The position numbers were made by a program, and so were the translations under genes. From NCBI GenBank assembly GCA_026214975.1, contig JAOBSW010000100.1:248001-312000 (forward strand): a DNA stretch of 64,000 bases, in the 5' to 3' direction. Shown piece after piece: positions 32,299-43,558 of the stretch. This DNA comes from Gentiana macrophylla. Its lineage: Eukaryota > Streptophyta > Magnoliopsida > Gentianales > Gentianaceae. Each line of letters begins with the position of its first letter. Within the stretch, counting starts at the first letter, position 1. The notes below the pieces were generated by a model. It was given only the letters and a program-made list of their open reading frames with translations, was not told where the DNA came from and did no database searches.

Positions 32299-32740
32299 CA
32301 TCCTCAATCTTAACATCAATATTCCTGAGATCAAGTAATATTGTGTTCAACTGATCAAGATGATCTCTCAGCTGAGCCCCCTCATGCATCCTCAGGCTGG
32401 ATAGCCTCTGCTTCAGCAGCAACTTGTTTGTCAGTGATTTAGTCATATACATGCTTTCAAGCTTTAACCATAACTTGGCAGCGGTGTCTTCCTCAGCAAC
32501 TTCTGTGATAACATCATCTGATAAGCACAACATGATGGTTGAATGTGATTTCTCCTCCAGACTAGCATAATCTACTGAACAAGCATCCCCTTTATCAGAT
32601 AAAGGAATCAACAATTCTTGTTGCTTTAACAAGGCCCGCATCTTGATTTGCCACAAACTGAAACTGTTCCTCCCTGTAAATTTTTCAATCATTACGTTCA
32701 TTGCTGACATCCTTCTAATTAAAAAAAAACCTTCGATCAC
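32299..32740 (-). pseudogene. Copia gag N-terminus (element A)
   Basis: A frame with MSAMNVMIEKFTGRNSF, WQIKMRALLKQQELLIPL and LTNKLLLKQRLSSLRMHEG is a standard copia gag (UBN2-type) start. The codon-level start is probably the ATG at 32710 (MSAMN), since ten more residues upstream look like leader. The frame ends where solo LTR N inserted; gag continues at 30544. Gag forms the particle shell. Confidence 0.88.
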
Positions 32741-32824
32741 AAAATCCTAGCACCGGTCACCGGTCTTGGTGAAGATCAACTCTGTTCAACCTGTAACTCT
32801 CTGAATCTTGAACCCAAACCAGTT

Positions 32825-33408
32825 TGTTAAAACACAGATGAGAAACTTGCAGTTTAAGAAAGATAAAACAGAAGCAATGCAAAAATAAAGTATGGCAAAA
32901 ATTGATAAAACACAGAAACAAAGAGAACACAGTGATTTAACATGGTTTCTGGCGTTGTGCCGACTACTCATCGGATAGAAAATGAGATATTCTACTATGC
33001 ACAAAGTTACACACTCTTGTGAAAACACACTCTGCATTGATTACAACATTGGTATCTATAGGCACAAATCCAAAACCCTAACCGCCAAAGATCTTTGTTG
33101 GAATTGTCATAAATACCCTAGATGTGGACCACAACTCCAGCTGTTATCCACCAGACGAAACTGAGCTTCACACTGACTTTCCAGACTTGTAATCAACAGC
33201 CCAGATGTAGAACTCAGTTATACTCAGCTAAACTCAGCAGACCAAAACTGACTGCTGACTTTAGAAGAACTCAGTTGCACTTCATCAAACTGACTTTCAC
33301 AGAACCGAATATACTTAACTGAACTGACCATCAATCTCAGTCTCAATTTCTCAGATTAGTTCAACTAGTTTATTAATCAGTTTAGAGATCAAGTCACCAA
33401 AACTGACA
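32825..33408 (-). repeat. 5' LTR of element A
   Basis: The 584-bp partner of 26226-26830 lacks a few short blocks found in the other LTR (for example 'aaggtattcc' and 'ttaaaagacacac'). TSD AAAAG follows at 33409-33413. Confidence 0.92.
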
Positions 33409-33442
33409 AAAAGAAAACGGAACTGATCTCTAGCTTAGAGTG

Positions 33443-33454
33443 GCTCTGATACCA
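33443..33454 (-). promoter_or_regulatory. Primer binding site of element B
   Basis: Plus GCTCTGATACCA is the exact reverse complement of TGGTATCAGAGC and abuts the LTR. Between it and the gag start at 26173 lies the 7.2-kb insertion A. Confidence 0.95.
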
Positions 33455-33597
33455 TGTTAAACATAACGTAATTGGGAAAAAGATGATCTCTATTACTAAC
33501 AAACACCGCTTATTTATATTACAATATCACCAAAACTCTAAAGTGTAACTTTTTACACATATACCCTTTTACACATATACATGTATATAGTCTCACA
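33455..33597 (-). repeat. 5' LTR of element B
   Basis: The 143-bp LTR runs from TGTTAAACATAACG to TAGTCTCACA, flanked on the right by TCATC (33598-33602). Confidence 0.92.
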
Positions 33598-33602
33598 TCA
33601 TC

Positions 33603-34424
33603 GTTGCCGCCGTTGAGCACATAGAAGTATGCTGGAATTGGGGACTTGTCTCCACAATCATAGCCGCTTCCGATGGAGAAGGTGAAGAGGTATGACGTTT
33701 TAACGACTAACGAGGCTGTTAGTTAACTGAAATTAATTGTTTTGATTGAGGTTTGCATTGTTGCATCTACGTGAGATTGCATGAGAAGTATAACTTGTTC
33801 TCTCTTCATATGCTTCTGCATATATTATGCATTCCAATGCATACTTAAGGCATAGTTTGTTTCCGACAACTTATCTCCTTATTCATGTTTTTTTTGGTTT
33901 ACAAAGTGCTGATCTCAAATCTTCATTATCTTCAGCCCTAAACAAGAATTTGCTGGTTATTGCCTTTGATGTGTATGTTTGTTTGGTATGCTAGCTGAAT
34001 TTGATTCATGATGCAAAATGAGACAAGTCTTTAAATGATAACGTACCATTTCAATACAGTACGGTTGGAGGTTTATTAGAAAAAAAAAAAAAAAAAAAAA
34101 AAAAAAGACCCATATATGTATTGTCTAGGTACGTACGTGCTAGAAGATTCCTGCCAAAAATGAACTGTGTAGGCGGTGAATTATTTTTGTGAAATTTTTC
34201 AATGATGTTGATATCCAATTATTGTAGGCGGTGTGAATTGCCTCCATCACTTCACACGTGAAAAACAAGCTAGAAACCTGTTTTTTCCCCTTTCCTGTGA
34301 TTACCCATAACTTTTTATGAATCTTTTTCAATGATGTTGATATTTTGTTTCTGCCCTACACTATATATGTTTGATCGAAGGTTGTGCTAAATGCTAATTT
34401 CTCTACACTATATTTTGTTTCTGC

Positions 34425-34475
<51 letters not shown>

Positions 34476-34480
34476 AATTC
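33603..34480. other. Right flank of element B: unassigned DNA with A27 and (TA)n runs
   Basis: No gene is recognised. A 27-base A run lies at 34080-34106 and an AT dinucleotide run at 34428-34471. A phrase TTTTTCAATGATGTTGATAT occurs twice (about 34195 and 34325). On the minus strand, the first 90 bases joined across the TSD to 8425-8621 keep an open frame, which I cannot identify. Confidence 0.5.
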
Positions 34481-35004
34481 TGTAACGCCTCAGGACAGGG
34501 CAGATTAGCGTTAAATAGTCATAAATGGTCGGTCATTAATCGCTTGCCCGCCCGCCGTTTGATGCCTAAAATTTGTCTAAGTTAATGACAAACCATTTAT
34601 GTCTCACACTTATATGGGAGTGAGCATGATTTTACTTTACCAAAGTGGGACTTTACATTCTCCCCCTTTATAAGGGACTGGCGTCCTCGTCAGGACGGCC
34701 AAGATCGACTTGTCCCAGTTGACTTGTCCCAGTTTCATCCCTACCAGAGGATTTCTAGAGGTGGCTCCCACCGCCTCTCCGGTGTGGCACTTAGGTCCGT
34801 TTGATAGTCGGCTCTGAATATCATTCTGTAACGCCCCTAGACCCCGGGCTTGGTAGCGCTAAATGAGTCATATATGGTCCGGTCAACTGCTTAGACTGTC
34901 GTCCTTGCTTGGTCTAAATGGCTAACCCGAGTTGACAAAACCTTTATGTCTCACACATATATGAGAGTCAGCATGACTTTACATTATCGATGTGGGACTT
35001 TACA
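34481..35004 (-). mobile_element. TRIM2, second copy of the TRIM family
   Basis: LTRs of 177 bp (34481-34657) and 178 bp (34827-35004) begin TGTAACGCC and end GGGACTTTACA on the plus strand, the mirror of TRIM1. The minus-strand primer-site-like TGATATTCAGAGCC lies at 34811-34824, and the polypurine run AAAGGGGGAGAA beside the left LTR. It has no coding capacity. The element ends three bases before the left LTR of G. No target duplication is evident. Confidence 0.9.
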
Positions 35005-35052
35005 TAATGAAAAAATTCCGATTCTTGGGAAAAGGGCAGACGTGTCATTTTT

Positions 35053-35122
35053 GCGAGAACGAAATATTATATTCATTTACAATTGGAGCGAGAACGAAAT
35101 ATTATATTCATTTACAATTGGA
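35053..35122 (+). repeat. 35-bp tandem duplication in LTR G
   Basis: Two identical units beginning GCGAGAACGAAATATTATAT lie head to tail. The right LTR at 45498 onward shows one unit before insertion H. Confidence 0.9.
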
Positions 35123-35857
35123 AATTAACTATTTAAAATTTTATATGCATATATATGTAGAAAATATACATATATATTTGGGAATTTGGATTTATTTGTA
35201 ATTAAAGAAAATAATAAGAAATTATTTTGGGATTGGTTATTTAAGGAAAATAAACCCCAACATTTCCTATAATCTATCAGTTCACCAAAAATAATTGGAT
35301 TAGTCGACTCTGAGGAAAAGGTAGAGAGCAAAAGTGCAGACAAGAGGCTTTCATCAACTACTCAAACGGTTCTTAACCGTTTTCAGATTCGAGTAGAGAT
35401 TCAGAATCGTCGTGAAGGGGCATCATTTTGATATCAAGATTTTCAAGTTTCCTCAAGGTATGTTTTACAACCCTAATTGCGGTTGTGATCAAGTTGTTGC
35501 CTTTTCTTGGTATAATTCGTAGAGTAGATATTTTAGAAACGTGTGATCATGTCTCATCCAAGTTTTAGGGATGATAACATAGGCCGTGTTTGAAGAATTG
35601 CAAAGTGCTGCAGGATTTCTTCAAGTGTTGGTGTTGGAATAGCATGCTAAAAGGTAATATGCTGTTCCTACGATTTAATTATGGTTTATAGGGTTAAGGT
35701 AGATGTTTTGACGCGTTTAGATGTCAGAAATCATGTCTAATGGTTGTTAAAGGTGTATTGGATGATTTGGTTTTCTAGGTGTCTTCGATGTTAAATTTTT
35801 TTGGAATTGGGTAGGAATCGTAAGAGTACGGAAAAATCGAGTTAGGGCTTTTCTGCG

Positions 35858-36135
35858 TTGAATGCGCACGCATTGCCTAGCAATGCGCACGCATTGCCTA
35901 GCAATGCGCACACATTGATGAAATAGAAAGTCGGATTTCTATACAGGATGCTCAATGCGCACACATAGGTTAGAATGCGCATGCATTGAAGGTCACAAAA
36001 TGGGAAAAGTGATACTGTGAGCTAATATGCACACATTAGGTAGGCAATGCGCATGCATTGGTCAAACAAGAGCATCCTGAATGTTTCTGGTTTCTCAATG
36101 CGCACGCATTCACAGTAATGTGCACGTATTCACCC
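35858..36135. repeat. CAATGCG-N2-CGCATTG hairpin array, LTR of G
   Basis: At least nine copies or variants occur, three nearly perfect and closely spaced at the start (AATGCGCACGCATTG separated by CCTAG). The array is homologous in position to that in D. Confidence 0.85.
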
Positions 36136-37264
36136 ATGTTTTGGAGATTTGTGAGTTTTAAGCCCCGAGTCCAGTTTTAAATGTTGTTTCTTGATCTAAT
36201 AACATTAAATGAACATGACCAAGCCTTGATTGAGTTTATGATGCATTAAGTTCCGGCACCGAATGGATACTTCCTAAGAGTTGAAGTTCGGGACCATCAG
36301 AAGGGCATGATAGGCTTGTGCTTTGATGAGTTAGCATTCATCAATGTCTGTGTATGTGATAGGTTGTTGTGTCTAGCTGTCTAAGTGAGGGAGTAGATAT
36401 GTTAAGGTAAGGTCTGCCTTGAAAACAGTTAGGTGGCTAGTTAAAAATTAATGAAATGCATACTTGTGTAGTAAAATACTAAACATCATGCCATTCTTGG
36501 ATAGGCACCAAACCATATCGTGATGTGTGGGCGTTCAGAGAAAGTGAATAACTCCGTAGGTCTATAAGGCCCTAAGTACGGAGTGACTTCACCAAACTTG
36601 TACACTATCGGGACTAGCCCGTGGCTATTGGTGTGATCCACTAATAGGTTGCATACGATATCTCGTGGTGGATATACACCAAGAATTATGCCCTTGAATT
36701 CGGATGTAACATACATATGTTAAGCTAGAAACGTATAGTCATAACATGTTGATGAGTATGCGATGAACCCTAAACTGAGTTGGTCGTATAAAGATAATTT
36801 AATAATGATGATTCTTATGCTATAATCTGTAATTAAATCATAGCTTCTTCCTTTTATGAAGTACTTTGTACTTACCTCAAATGCATGTTTGTTATATGTT
36901 TGGGGATGAGAAGATGAACAGGTTGATCCAGAATTCGATGAGGATTTGAAGACGACGTTTGAGGACGCCGACGTTGAAGTTTCGTTTTATTTAATTTTCA
37001 CATGATGTTTGGACTAGTTGTTCCTTTTGGTTTTAGAATACGATACATTTTCCTTTGAGACTTGTAATTTCTTTAATTTGAAACTTTTGGAGGTTTCGTA
37101 CGTTATAAGTTCTTTTGGATTTTCGTTGTAATAAGTTACATTTCTATCTTTAGTAAGTGTGTTTCTATTCTTGGTTGTCGGAAAAAAAAAATACCCAAGT
37201 CTTTTGCTTCCGTTTATTCTTAACTCGATACGACGTAGTAGAGTCTTACGTAAAATGTGGAAAG

Positions 37265-38610
37265 TCTGATACCCGTGGTTAGCGGCGGGTTTGTGCAGCC
37301 GAATCCTATGCCTCATCAGAACCACACCCCATGACCTCAACGGAGCCTGATGCCTCGACATCATTTTCATCAGGAGCCAAGTTATAACTACATTCAACGT
37401 GGACCTTAGGGAAGCACCCATACGTGTCACCAAAGTAGGTGAGTTCCCACTAGTGGATGTGCAACCGGTGACCAACATCTACCCTCCACCACCACCGGTA
37501 AGTCACCCTTCCCCTCCATTGTTTCATCACCCTCAATAGACCTTTTATCCTCCACCTGTAGGTCACACACCTCAACCTACAATACCACCTTCACTGCGTT
37601 TCGATCACCAGCATGGTTTTGGCTACCCACCTTACGGTTTACGTTAGCCTTATCATAACCCAGCTCCTCGTGAAAGATACCACCCTTATCAAATAGAGCC
37701 TCAAGTAATCCTCCACTATGGCCCCAACCACCACCATACCCACAGCAGCATCCTTACCCACAACAAGAACCTCCAATACCACAAGCACCACTAGGATACC
37801 CACCATTTACCCCACCGGTTAGACCACCACCGGCCTTTGATCAAGCATCTCTGGTCGATTGGTACACTAAGCTAAAGAAGAATCGGGTCCAAGACTTTCA
37901 TAGGAATGTGGATCCGGAAAAGGCTGAAGCATGGTTAAGAAGTTTTGAGAAGGCCTGTAGAAACGTGAACGTACCAGAGGCAGAGATGGCATAGTTAGCG
38001 GTTGGTTTTCTTTTGGGTATAGATGAAGCATGGATAGATTCCATTCAGAGTAGCAATGGAAATTTTACAGATTGGCAGGCGTTTAAGAGTTTGTTCTACA
38101 ATGTATACTTCCCCGCTATGATGCAAGCGGATAAAGCAAGCAGTTTCTGAGCCATAAGCAGGGCCTATATATGAAAATATCTCAGTACACCAACAAGTTC
38201 AATGAGTTGGGTAGGTTATACCCAGAGATTATGAGAGTTGATGAGAGGAAGATGGCACATTACAAGAATGGTTTGTCGCGTGAGATTCAAGTAGGGAAGA
38301 TGGGAGCTACACCGAGAAATATGGCTGAAATGTTGAATAAAGCTTTGGAAGTTGACACCTTCAAGAACAAGCCCTCAGTAATTATCGGTGCTAAGAGGAA
38401 CTTTGGGATGAGCCAGGGTAATAGTCGGGCAGCACCCCATCAACATGCTAAGAAGACAACGACCCCTATGGCAGCTAATCCTTCCACCGGCGCACCGCTT
38501 TTCTTAAAGTGCATCAAGAATCATTCAGGTGAGTGTCAAGCAAATATAAGTGGCTACTACCTATGCGGAGATCCAGGGCATTATGCGAGGGCATTCCCAA
38601 CTCAGGGGTA
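37265..38610 (+). pseudogene. Gypsy gag with zinc knuckle (element G)
   Basis: A proline-rich N-terminal region (37460-37840, with NIYPPPPPVSHP) precedes the capsid region: FDQASLVDWYTKLKKN, PEKAEAWLRSFEKAC and, at 38171-38611, QYTNKFNELGRLYPEIM and ALEVDTFKNK, typical of the retrotransposon gag domain. The knuckle YYLCGDPGHYARAFP has lost two of its metal-binding Cys (Tyr and Phe in their place). Stops (for example after EMA) and a shift near 38150 break the frame. Gag would package genomic RNA. Confidence 0.85.
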
Positions 38611-38744
38611 AAAAAGGAACCAAGGTCAAGGAAGTGGTAAAAAGGGCCCACGTCGACCTGTTCGAGTTTTCGATGTGGACGCGGAATTTGCTAAGCCAGA
38701 TGACAACGTTATTTCATGTACATTAATTTTTTTATTCTATTTTA

Positions 38745-39410
38745 TTGAGTACTTGTATAGCATGTGAAATAATGTTGTGTTTTTATTTAAATAAGCGAAT
38801 TTACATCTTAGGTACAATAATACTAGATAACCTAGCAGTTATGGCCTTGATTGATATGGGAGCGTCTAACACCTTTGTGTCAACTAAGATAGCTAAGAAG
38901 CTTTGTTTACCTATGGAAACATTAAGAAACACCTTCGAGATAACTACACCTTGAGGAAAGGTAACTAAGGTAGCCAAGATGATACCTCAAGTGGATATGC
39001 GTGTAGGAACCTATCGGTGCAAGAGTGATCTTATAGTGTTGGACTTCTCAGACTTTGATGTAATTCTTGGAATAGATTGTCTATCCGAGAATTATGTTCA
39101 CTTGGAGTGCAGAGAAAAGAAAGTGACTTTTAAAATACCCGGAAAATCATCTGAGACTTATCAAGGTAATGTTTACAAGCCTAGCAAGAAGCATCATCCG
39201 ATAATTTCGGCAGTTAAGGCTATAAGAGCTTGTCAGAAAGGTTTTGAAGGCTACTTGTTGTATGCAATGGATGTGGAACAAGTGAAGCCTAAGTTAGTGG
39301 AAACCCCTGTAGTAAAGGAGTACCCTGAAGTGTTTCCAGAAGAGTTACCAGAAAACATGCCAGATAGAGAAATAGAGTTTGAGATCAAGCTAGTGCCAGG
39401 AGCCCTATAG
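38745..39410 (+). pseudogene. Gypsy protease region (element G)
   Basis: The motif ALIDMGASNTFVS stands where ALIDTGASHTFIS is expected, so the active-site DTG is DMG. It is followed by VILGIDCLSENYVHLECREKKVTF and [31 protein letters not shown], the usual bridge into RT. The change at the catalytic triad and a stop at 38952 make it inactive. Confidence 0.88.
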
Positions 39411-39411
39411 G

Positions 39412-40323
39412 ATGGCTCCGGATGAATTGAAAGAGTTGAAAGCACAACTCAAGGATATGCCTGATAGGAATATAATTCAACCAAGTACATCACCATGGGG
39501 AGCCCCTATGTTGTTTGTCAGGAAGAAAGATGGTAGCATGAGGATGTGCATCGACTACAGAGCTTTGAATAACCTTACCAACAAGAATAAGTATCCACTA
39601 CCAATGATTGATGATCTGTTTAATCAGTTGCAAGTCAAGAGAGTGTGTACCAAGATTGATCTTAGGTCGGGTTATCATCAGTTGAAGATTAAGGTAGCAG
39701 ACATACCAAAGATGGTGTTTAGTACAAGGTATGGACATTGTGAGTTCTTGGTTATGCCTTTTGAACTCACTAATGCTCCATCTGGTTTTATGGATCTAAT
39801 GCCGCGTGTTTTCATGCCCTACCTGGATAAATTCTTGATATTGTTCATAGATGATATTCTCGTTTACTCAAAGGATGAGAAAGAGCATGAAGAACACTTA
39901 AGGATAGTGTTGAAAACTCTGTAGGAGAAACAATTGTATGCAAAGTTCTCCAAGTGCGATTTCTGGTTGAACCAAGTCAGTTTCTTAGGTCATGTGATTT
40001 CTGGAGATGGCATTCAAGTTGATCCGGAGAAGATTGAAACATTTGAGAAATGGCCAAGACCTACTACAATTTCAGAAGTAAGATGTTTTCTGGGTCTAGC
40101 TGGATACTATAGGAAGTTTGTACAAGACTTCTCGAAGTTATCTACACCACTCACCAAACTTACTCAGAAGACTGTGAAGTTTGAATGGACTAGTGAGTGC
40201 GAGTCAGCTTTTGAGACTTTGAAAGATAAGATGACTACAGCCCCAATGTTGGCAGTCCTAGAAATCTTTGACAACAACGACGTCTACACCGATGCCTCTG
40301 GACAAGGGTTAGGTTGTGTGTTG
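39412..40323 (+). pseudogene. Gypsy reverse transcriptase (element G)
   Basis: Frames 39412-39924 and 39934-40326 give RT in order: [93 protein letters not shown] (catalytic DD intact), [18 protein letters not shown] and [16 protein letters not shown]. One stop (TAG) separates the two frames. RNase H begins ([13 protein letters not shown]) and is cut by insertion M at the TSD TGTTG. This is one of the best preserved RTs in the window. Confidence 0.93.
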
Positions 40324-43300
40324 TGATTGCGTGTAAGTCACTAACATCGATATTACTAGCAAGAATAATAGGTAAATTGTAGTATAGTAAATGTGAGTCA
40401 AGGTCGATTCCACAAAGACAATGCAACTATAACTATAAACGGTTCTAACCTAATTATGAAGCAACATAAAGGCGGTCATTGACCAACAATAAACATAAAG
40501 AAACTTGGTGTTTCTCCCCCTCTTCTCACCGATCTACTAACTTGGATTAGTTAATCGTTACGTTTACTTCGCCACATAATTTCCTTAAATTAATCGAGTG
40601 AGCGTTTGATTTAATCATCAGCTACGGGTGCAACTCCTACTCCTACCTACTCCGACAATGGTAGTAGACAATATATATGCAAGCTACCCTCCTTAATTGG
40701 TCCGTAATAGCCCATACGTATAAAGAACTAGAATTGCCGATATCGAGTGCTAACTCATACCGCTAACCCACCTAGACAGCTGTCGACATTGATCAGCACG
40801 TTCATAGGGTCCATTCAAGACTATGTCCAAACTTAGCACTTCACTATTCATATTTCATGCCAATTTACGATTACAATAAGCAAATTGGACAGATCTAACC
40901 TACTGTTAATTAAACTTGTCGATCAACGTAGCTGTAGTGAATCCCAGTTTTTGGTTTTTTAATTATTTCCGCGGTAACCCGGTGTAGACCGCCGGGTTAC
41001 CGTGGTCAGCTTTTCCTATTCCTGGATCTTCATTGCTCACATTCGATTAAAATAAGTAAATCCTTTAAACATGCAGATTAACTAAAACACATAAATACGA
41101 ACATATCTACCATATTGAAGACAAAAAGGAACGTTCAAAGCTTCATACCTTCAACAATAGAGATCTAGCTAGATCTACTCAAGGTAGAGATGGTAGAGAA
41201 AGGGAGAAAACCAGAAATAACTCCTCAAAAGCTTGGAATACTTTATTCATCAAATTTGTATAATGTGTATGAAAACTTATGAAGAACTATGTAATAATCA
41301 ATAGATGCGGCCTTATATAGATACAATGAATGACTTATGACTCTGTAAAACCTAACCGACCTAGTAGATGCGACAGAATCAATTGCGTGTCCAACAAGTC
41401 CTCGGTTTACCGGCCCTAGACCACGGTATACCAGGCCAACTTTTCTTCTTTTTCTTCAGCAGACTCCTTCTTGGACTTCAATCACTCGGTCCAATATACT
41501 TCTTTTGGTCCAGATCCATTCTCTAATGCTCCAGGTTTGGTACATCCTATAAAACATGCAAAACGAGACCAAACAGTACCAAATCTTCGGGAAAATAACA
41601 TAGATGCGGTCCTGGAAACACACACATAGCATTTAACAAATATTCCACTCAATAAGCCTATCTATCCTCTCTTGTGTAGAATTCGGGGTGAATATAGGTA
41701 TAATTAATGGTACCACTTGTTGGAAAGGTGTCCTAAACCCAATCGGGGTGGACCGGATCCGACCAGGTCGGGTCATTTACAGTTTATTTAGTTCATGTAA
41801 TAACTTTATTATGATTAATAAAAGCACTTATGTTGTTATATATATTGTTTATCTTCATGTTATTTGTTGTACATATATAGTAACGTCCCTAGTATCGAAT
41901 TGTGATAGAGAAACCATGATAGTGATTATGGTTGATGAGATCTATAATCACTATAACAAGATTGGTACTTAAATGTCTCTAGTCTTATGTATTGTCAAAT
42001 GGGACATTGATAGTATAACAAGACTAGCACGTATTGGATGTCTTCTATCTTATAGAAGGTAGGGATATATCTCGTCTATCAAAGTGTAGAGACACTTGGA
42101 CTGTACGTGGACGTGTATTAGAGAATGCGTACGTTAGACTGACCCACTTACATTATGTGTCACACTATGTGGCGGTTGTGTAATTGTCCTTTTGACCGGA
42201 GTCTTCATGGAATCACGGTGTGGATTGTCATGCTTTGACATTATTGAGATTTCCCCTAGCCACGTGGCAATCATGCGGTAGTGATTGGGTATGATATTGA
42301 AGCATGCGGAGTATACATGATTGGTCGTCCGGGAATCGCGTATCTTATGATTGGGATTGAAAATCCGAAATGGCCTTCTTATAAGAAATGTCTAGCTCTC
42401 GAGAATCTTTGCAAAGTGGGAGTAAATGTGTTATTCCGAGAGAGCATGATATCCAGATTAAAAGATACGATCGTTAATGTATTGACACTCGAGATACGAT
42501 CGTATGGATATTATTACAGCGATAGGATTGTAAGTTACACGGTAACTGCTTCACATGAAAGGTAGTAGTCATTGCTTTTGACTCTTTCGATGATTGGGGG
42601 TCACGGTGTGTTGCTAGACGCTATCCCGTGATCGTTAGGCATGAAGGGCAATTTAGTAAATTGCACTTTGTATCTACCGCCAACATATTCGGAAGCCTAT
42701 CGGGTCACACACATATGAATATCGAGTCAGATTAAAATGTGGTTATAGTTGATAACCAAATAAGGAAAGTTTATCTCTAGACTATAAATGTTATAGTGGT
42801 AAATTAATATGGTGGTATTTATTTATTTTGAATAAATAATACAAGATATTAATTACATACAAATCATATTAATTAAAAAATATTCCGGAAGCCAATTAAT
42901 TGGCATTTGGGGTGCCACATCTTGGGTATAAGGATACACTTGGATTATGTACTTTAATTAATGAGATTACCATAATATTAATATAAGATATTAATTGATT
43001 TTGGAAGAATAGATTTATGGTAATAAGATAATTATATTCAATATAAGATATTGGCAAAATTAATTATAATTAAAGAGATAAATCAATCTAATTGATTTTC
43101 CTTATTGTATTGGGAAAATGTTTTCTTCTTCTACACTCTAGGTTGGGGCGCCCCCTACACTATAAATAAGAGGTGGGTGTCACGCTCTTTTGTACATCAC
43201 AATTGCAAGAGCTCATAGTTCTTGTGTAAAATAGAGAGCATCCTATAGTGAGTTGGAGAGAGGGGAAAAAGGCTGGTCTAGCAACCGGAGTTTTCCAATA

Positions 43301-43553
43301 GCAATCCAAGGAGGATTCCGGCGAGGAGTTCATGTGGATTAGCAATAGAGGCCGGACGCGTGGACGGCTTGCGCACTGTACTACTCTCCGTTGACGGTCA
43401 AAGCGACGATCTTATAGATCATCAAGGTATAACCGTCAAACTACTTAACGTGTTTATTGCATTAAACGAAGAATGATCTAGAAAAAGGAAATCAAATTTT
43501 AAATTCCGCTGCGTTAAACTAGTGATTTCCTAACACCACTTAGGGCGTTATCA
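40324..43553 (-). repeat. Solo LTR M (TGAT...ATCA type) in the RNase H of G
   Basis: The insertion starts TGATTGCG and ends GTTATCA. TSD TGTTG is at 40319-40323 and 43554-43558. Without L2 and its duplication it is about 1407 bp. A minus-strand TATA (plus 41313-41319) suggests minus orientation. It is a relative of N and Q. Hairpin-forming GC blocks lie at 40969-41005 and 41401-41437. It has no coding region. Confidence 0.88.
41718..43535 (+). repeat. Solo LTR L2 (long copia-type LTR) inside M
   Basis: An 1818-bp LTR runs TGTTGGAAAGG...TTTCCTAACA, with TSD CCACT (41713-41717, 43536-43540). TATAAATA lies at 43161-43168, about 375 bp from the 3' end; TTCCGCTGC occurs shortly before the end, as in the L1 tail. 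Small ORFs (94 codons at 41688, 94 at 42281) are not supported as genes. Confidence 0.92.
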
Positions 43554-43558
43554 TGTTG

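Larger units (their letters stand above)
26226..33408 (-). mobile_element. Copia element A, structurally complete, in the leader of B
   Basis: LTRs of 605 bp (26226-26830) and 584 bp (32825-33408) start TGTTAAAACACA and end AAAACTGACA on the plus strand. Target duplications are AAAAG (26221-26225 and 33409-33413). The minus-strand interior has gag, zinc knuckle, protease, integrase, RT, RNase H and a polypurine tract AAGGTGGAGATT beside the left LTR. The expected primer site next to the right LTR is not recognisable (AACTGGTTTGGGTTCAAG), so a different tRNA or decay is possible. Solo LTR N (30550-32293) splits gag. Domain wording resembles the Tork-type copia lineage. Confidence 0.92.
8627..33597 (-). 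mobile_element. Copia element B, split by three large insertions
   Basis: Short LTRs of 142 and 143 bp at 8627-8768 and 33455-33597 share sequence throughout (TRTTAAACATAAC...TAGTCTCACA). They are flanked by the same 5-bp duplication TCATC. On the minus strand the order is LTR, tRNA-Met primer site, gag, integrase, RT, RNase H, polypurine tract, LTR, as expected for Ty1/copia. Element A (26226-33408) interrupts the leader, solo LTR L1 (22968-24780) the integrase, and element C (9094-21171) the RNase H. Each insertion has its own matching target duplication, so the host element can be reassembled exactly. Own DNA totals about 5.3 kb. Many stops and frameshifts make it inactive. Confidence 0.9.
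35008..37262 (+). repeat. 5' LTR of element G (3' end deleted)
   Basis: It begins TGAAAAAATTCCGATTCTTGG, like TTTAATATTCCAATTCTTGG at 45454. It contains a hairpin array (35858-36135) and a 35-bp tandem duplication at 35053-35122. Similarity to the right LTR stops at AATGTGGAA (about 37262); the last ~75 bp and the primer site are missing. Confidence 0.85.

Noticed and set aside
34080..34106. A27 run as the tail of a retroposon
   Set aside because: No flanking duplication and no recognisable body could be found on either side, so it is left as a simple repeat.
41688..42565. Two 94-codon ORFs in the same region
   Set aside because: They fall inside solo LTR L2 with its verified TSD and have no recognisable domain.
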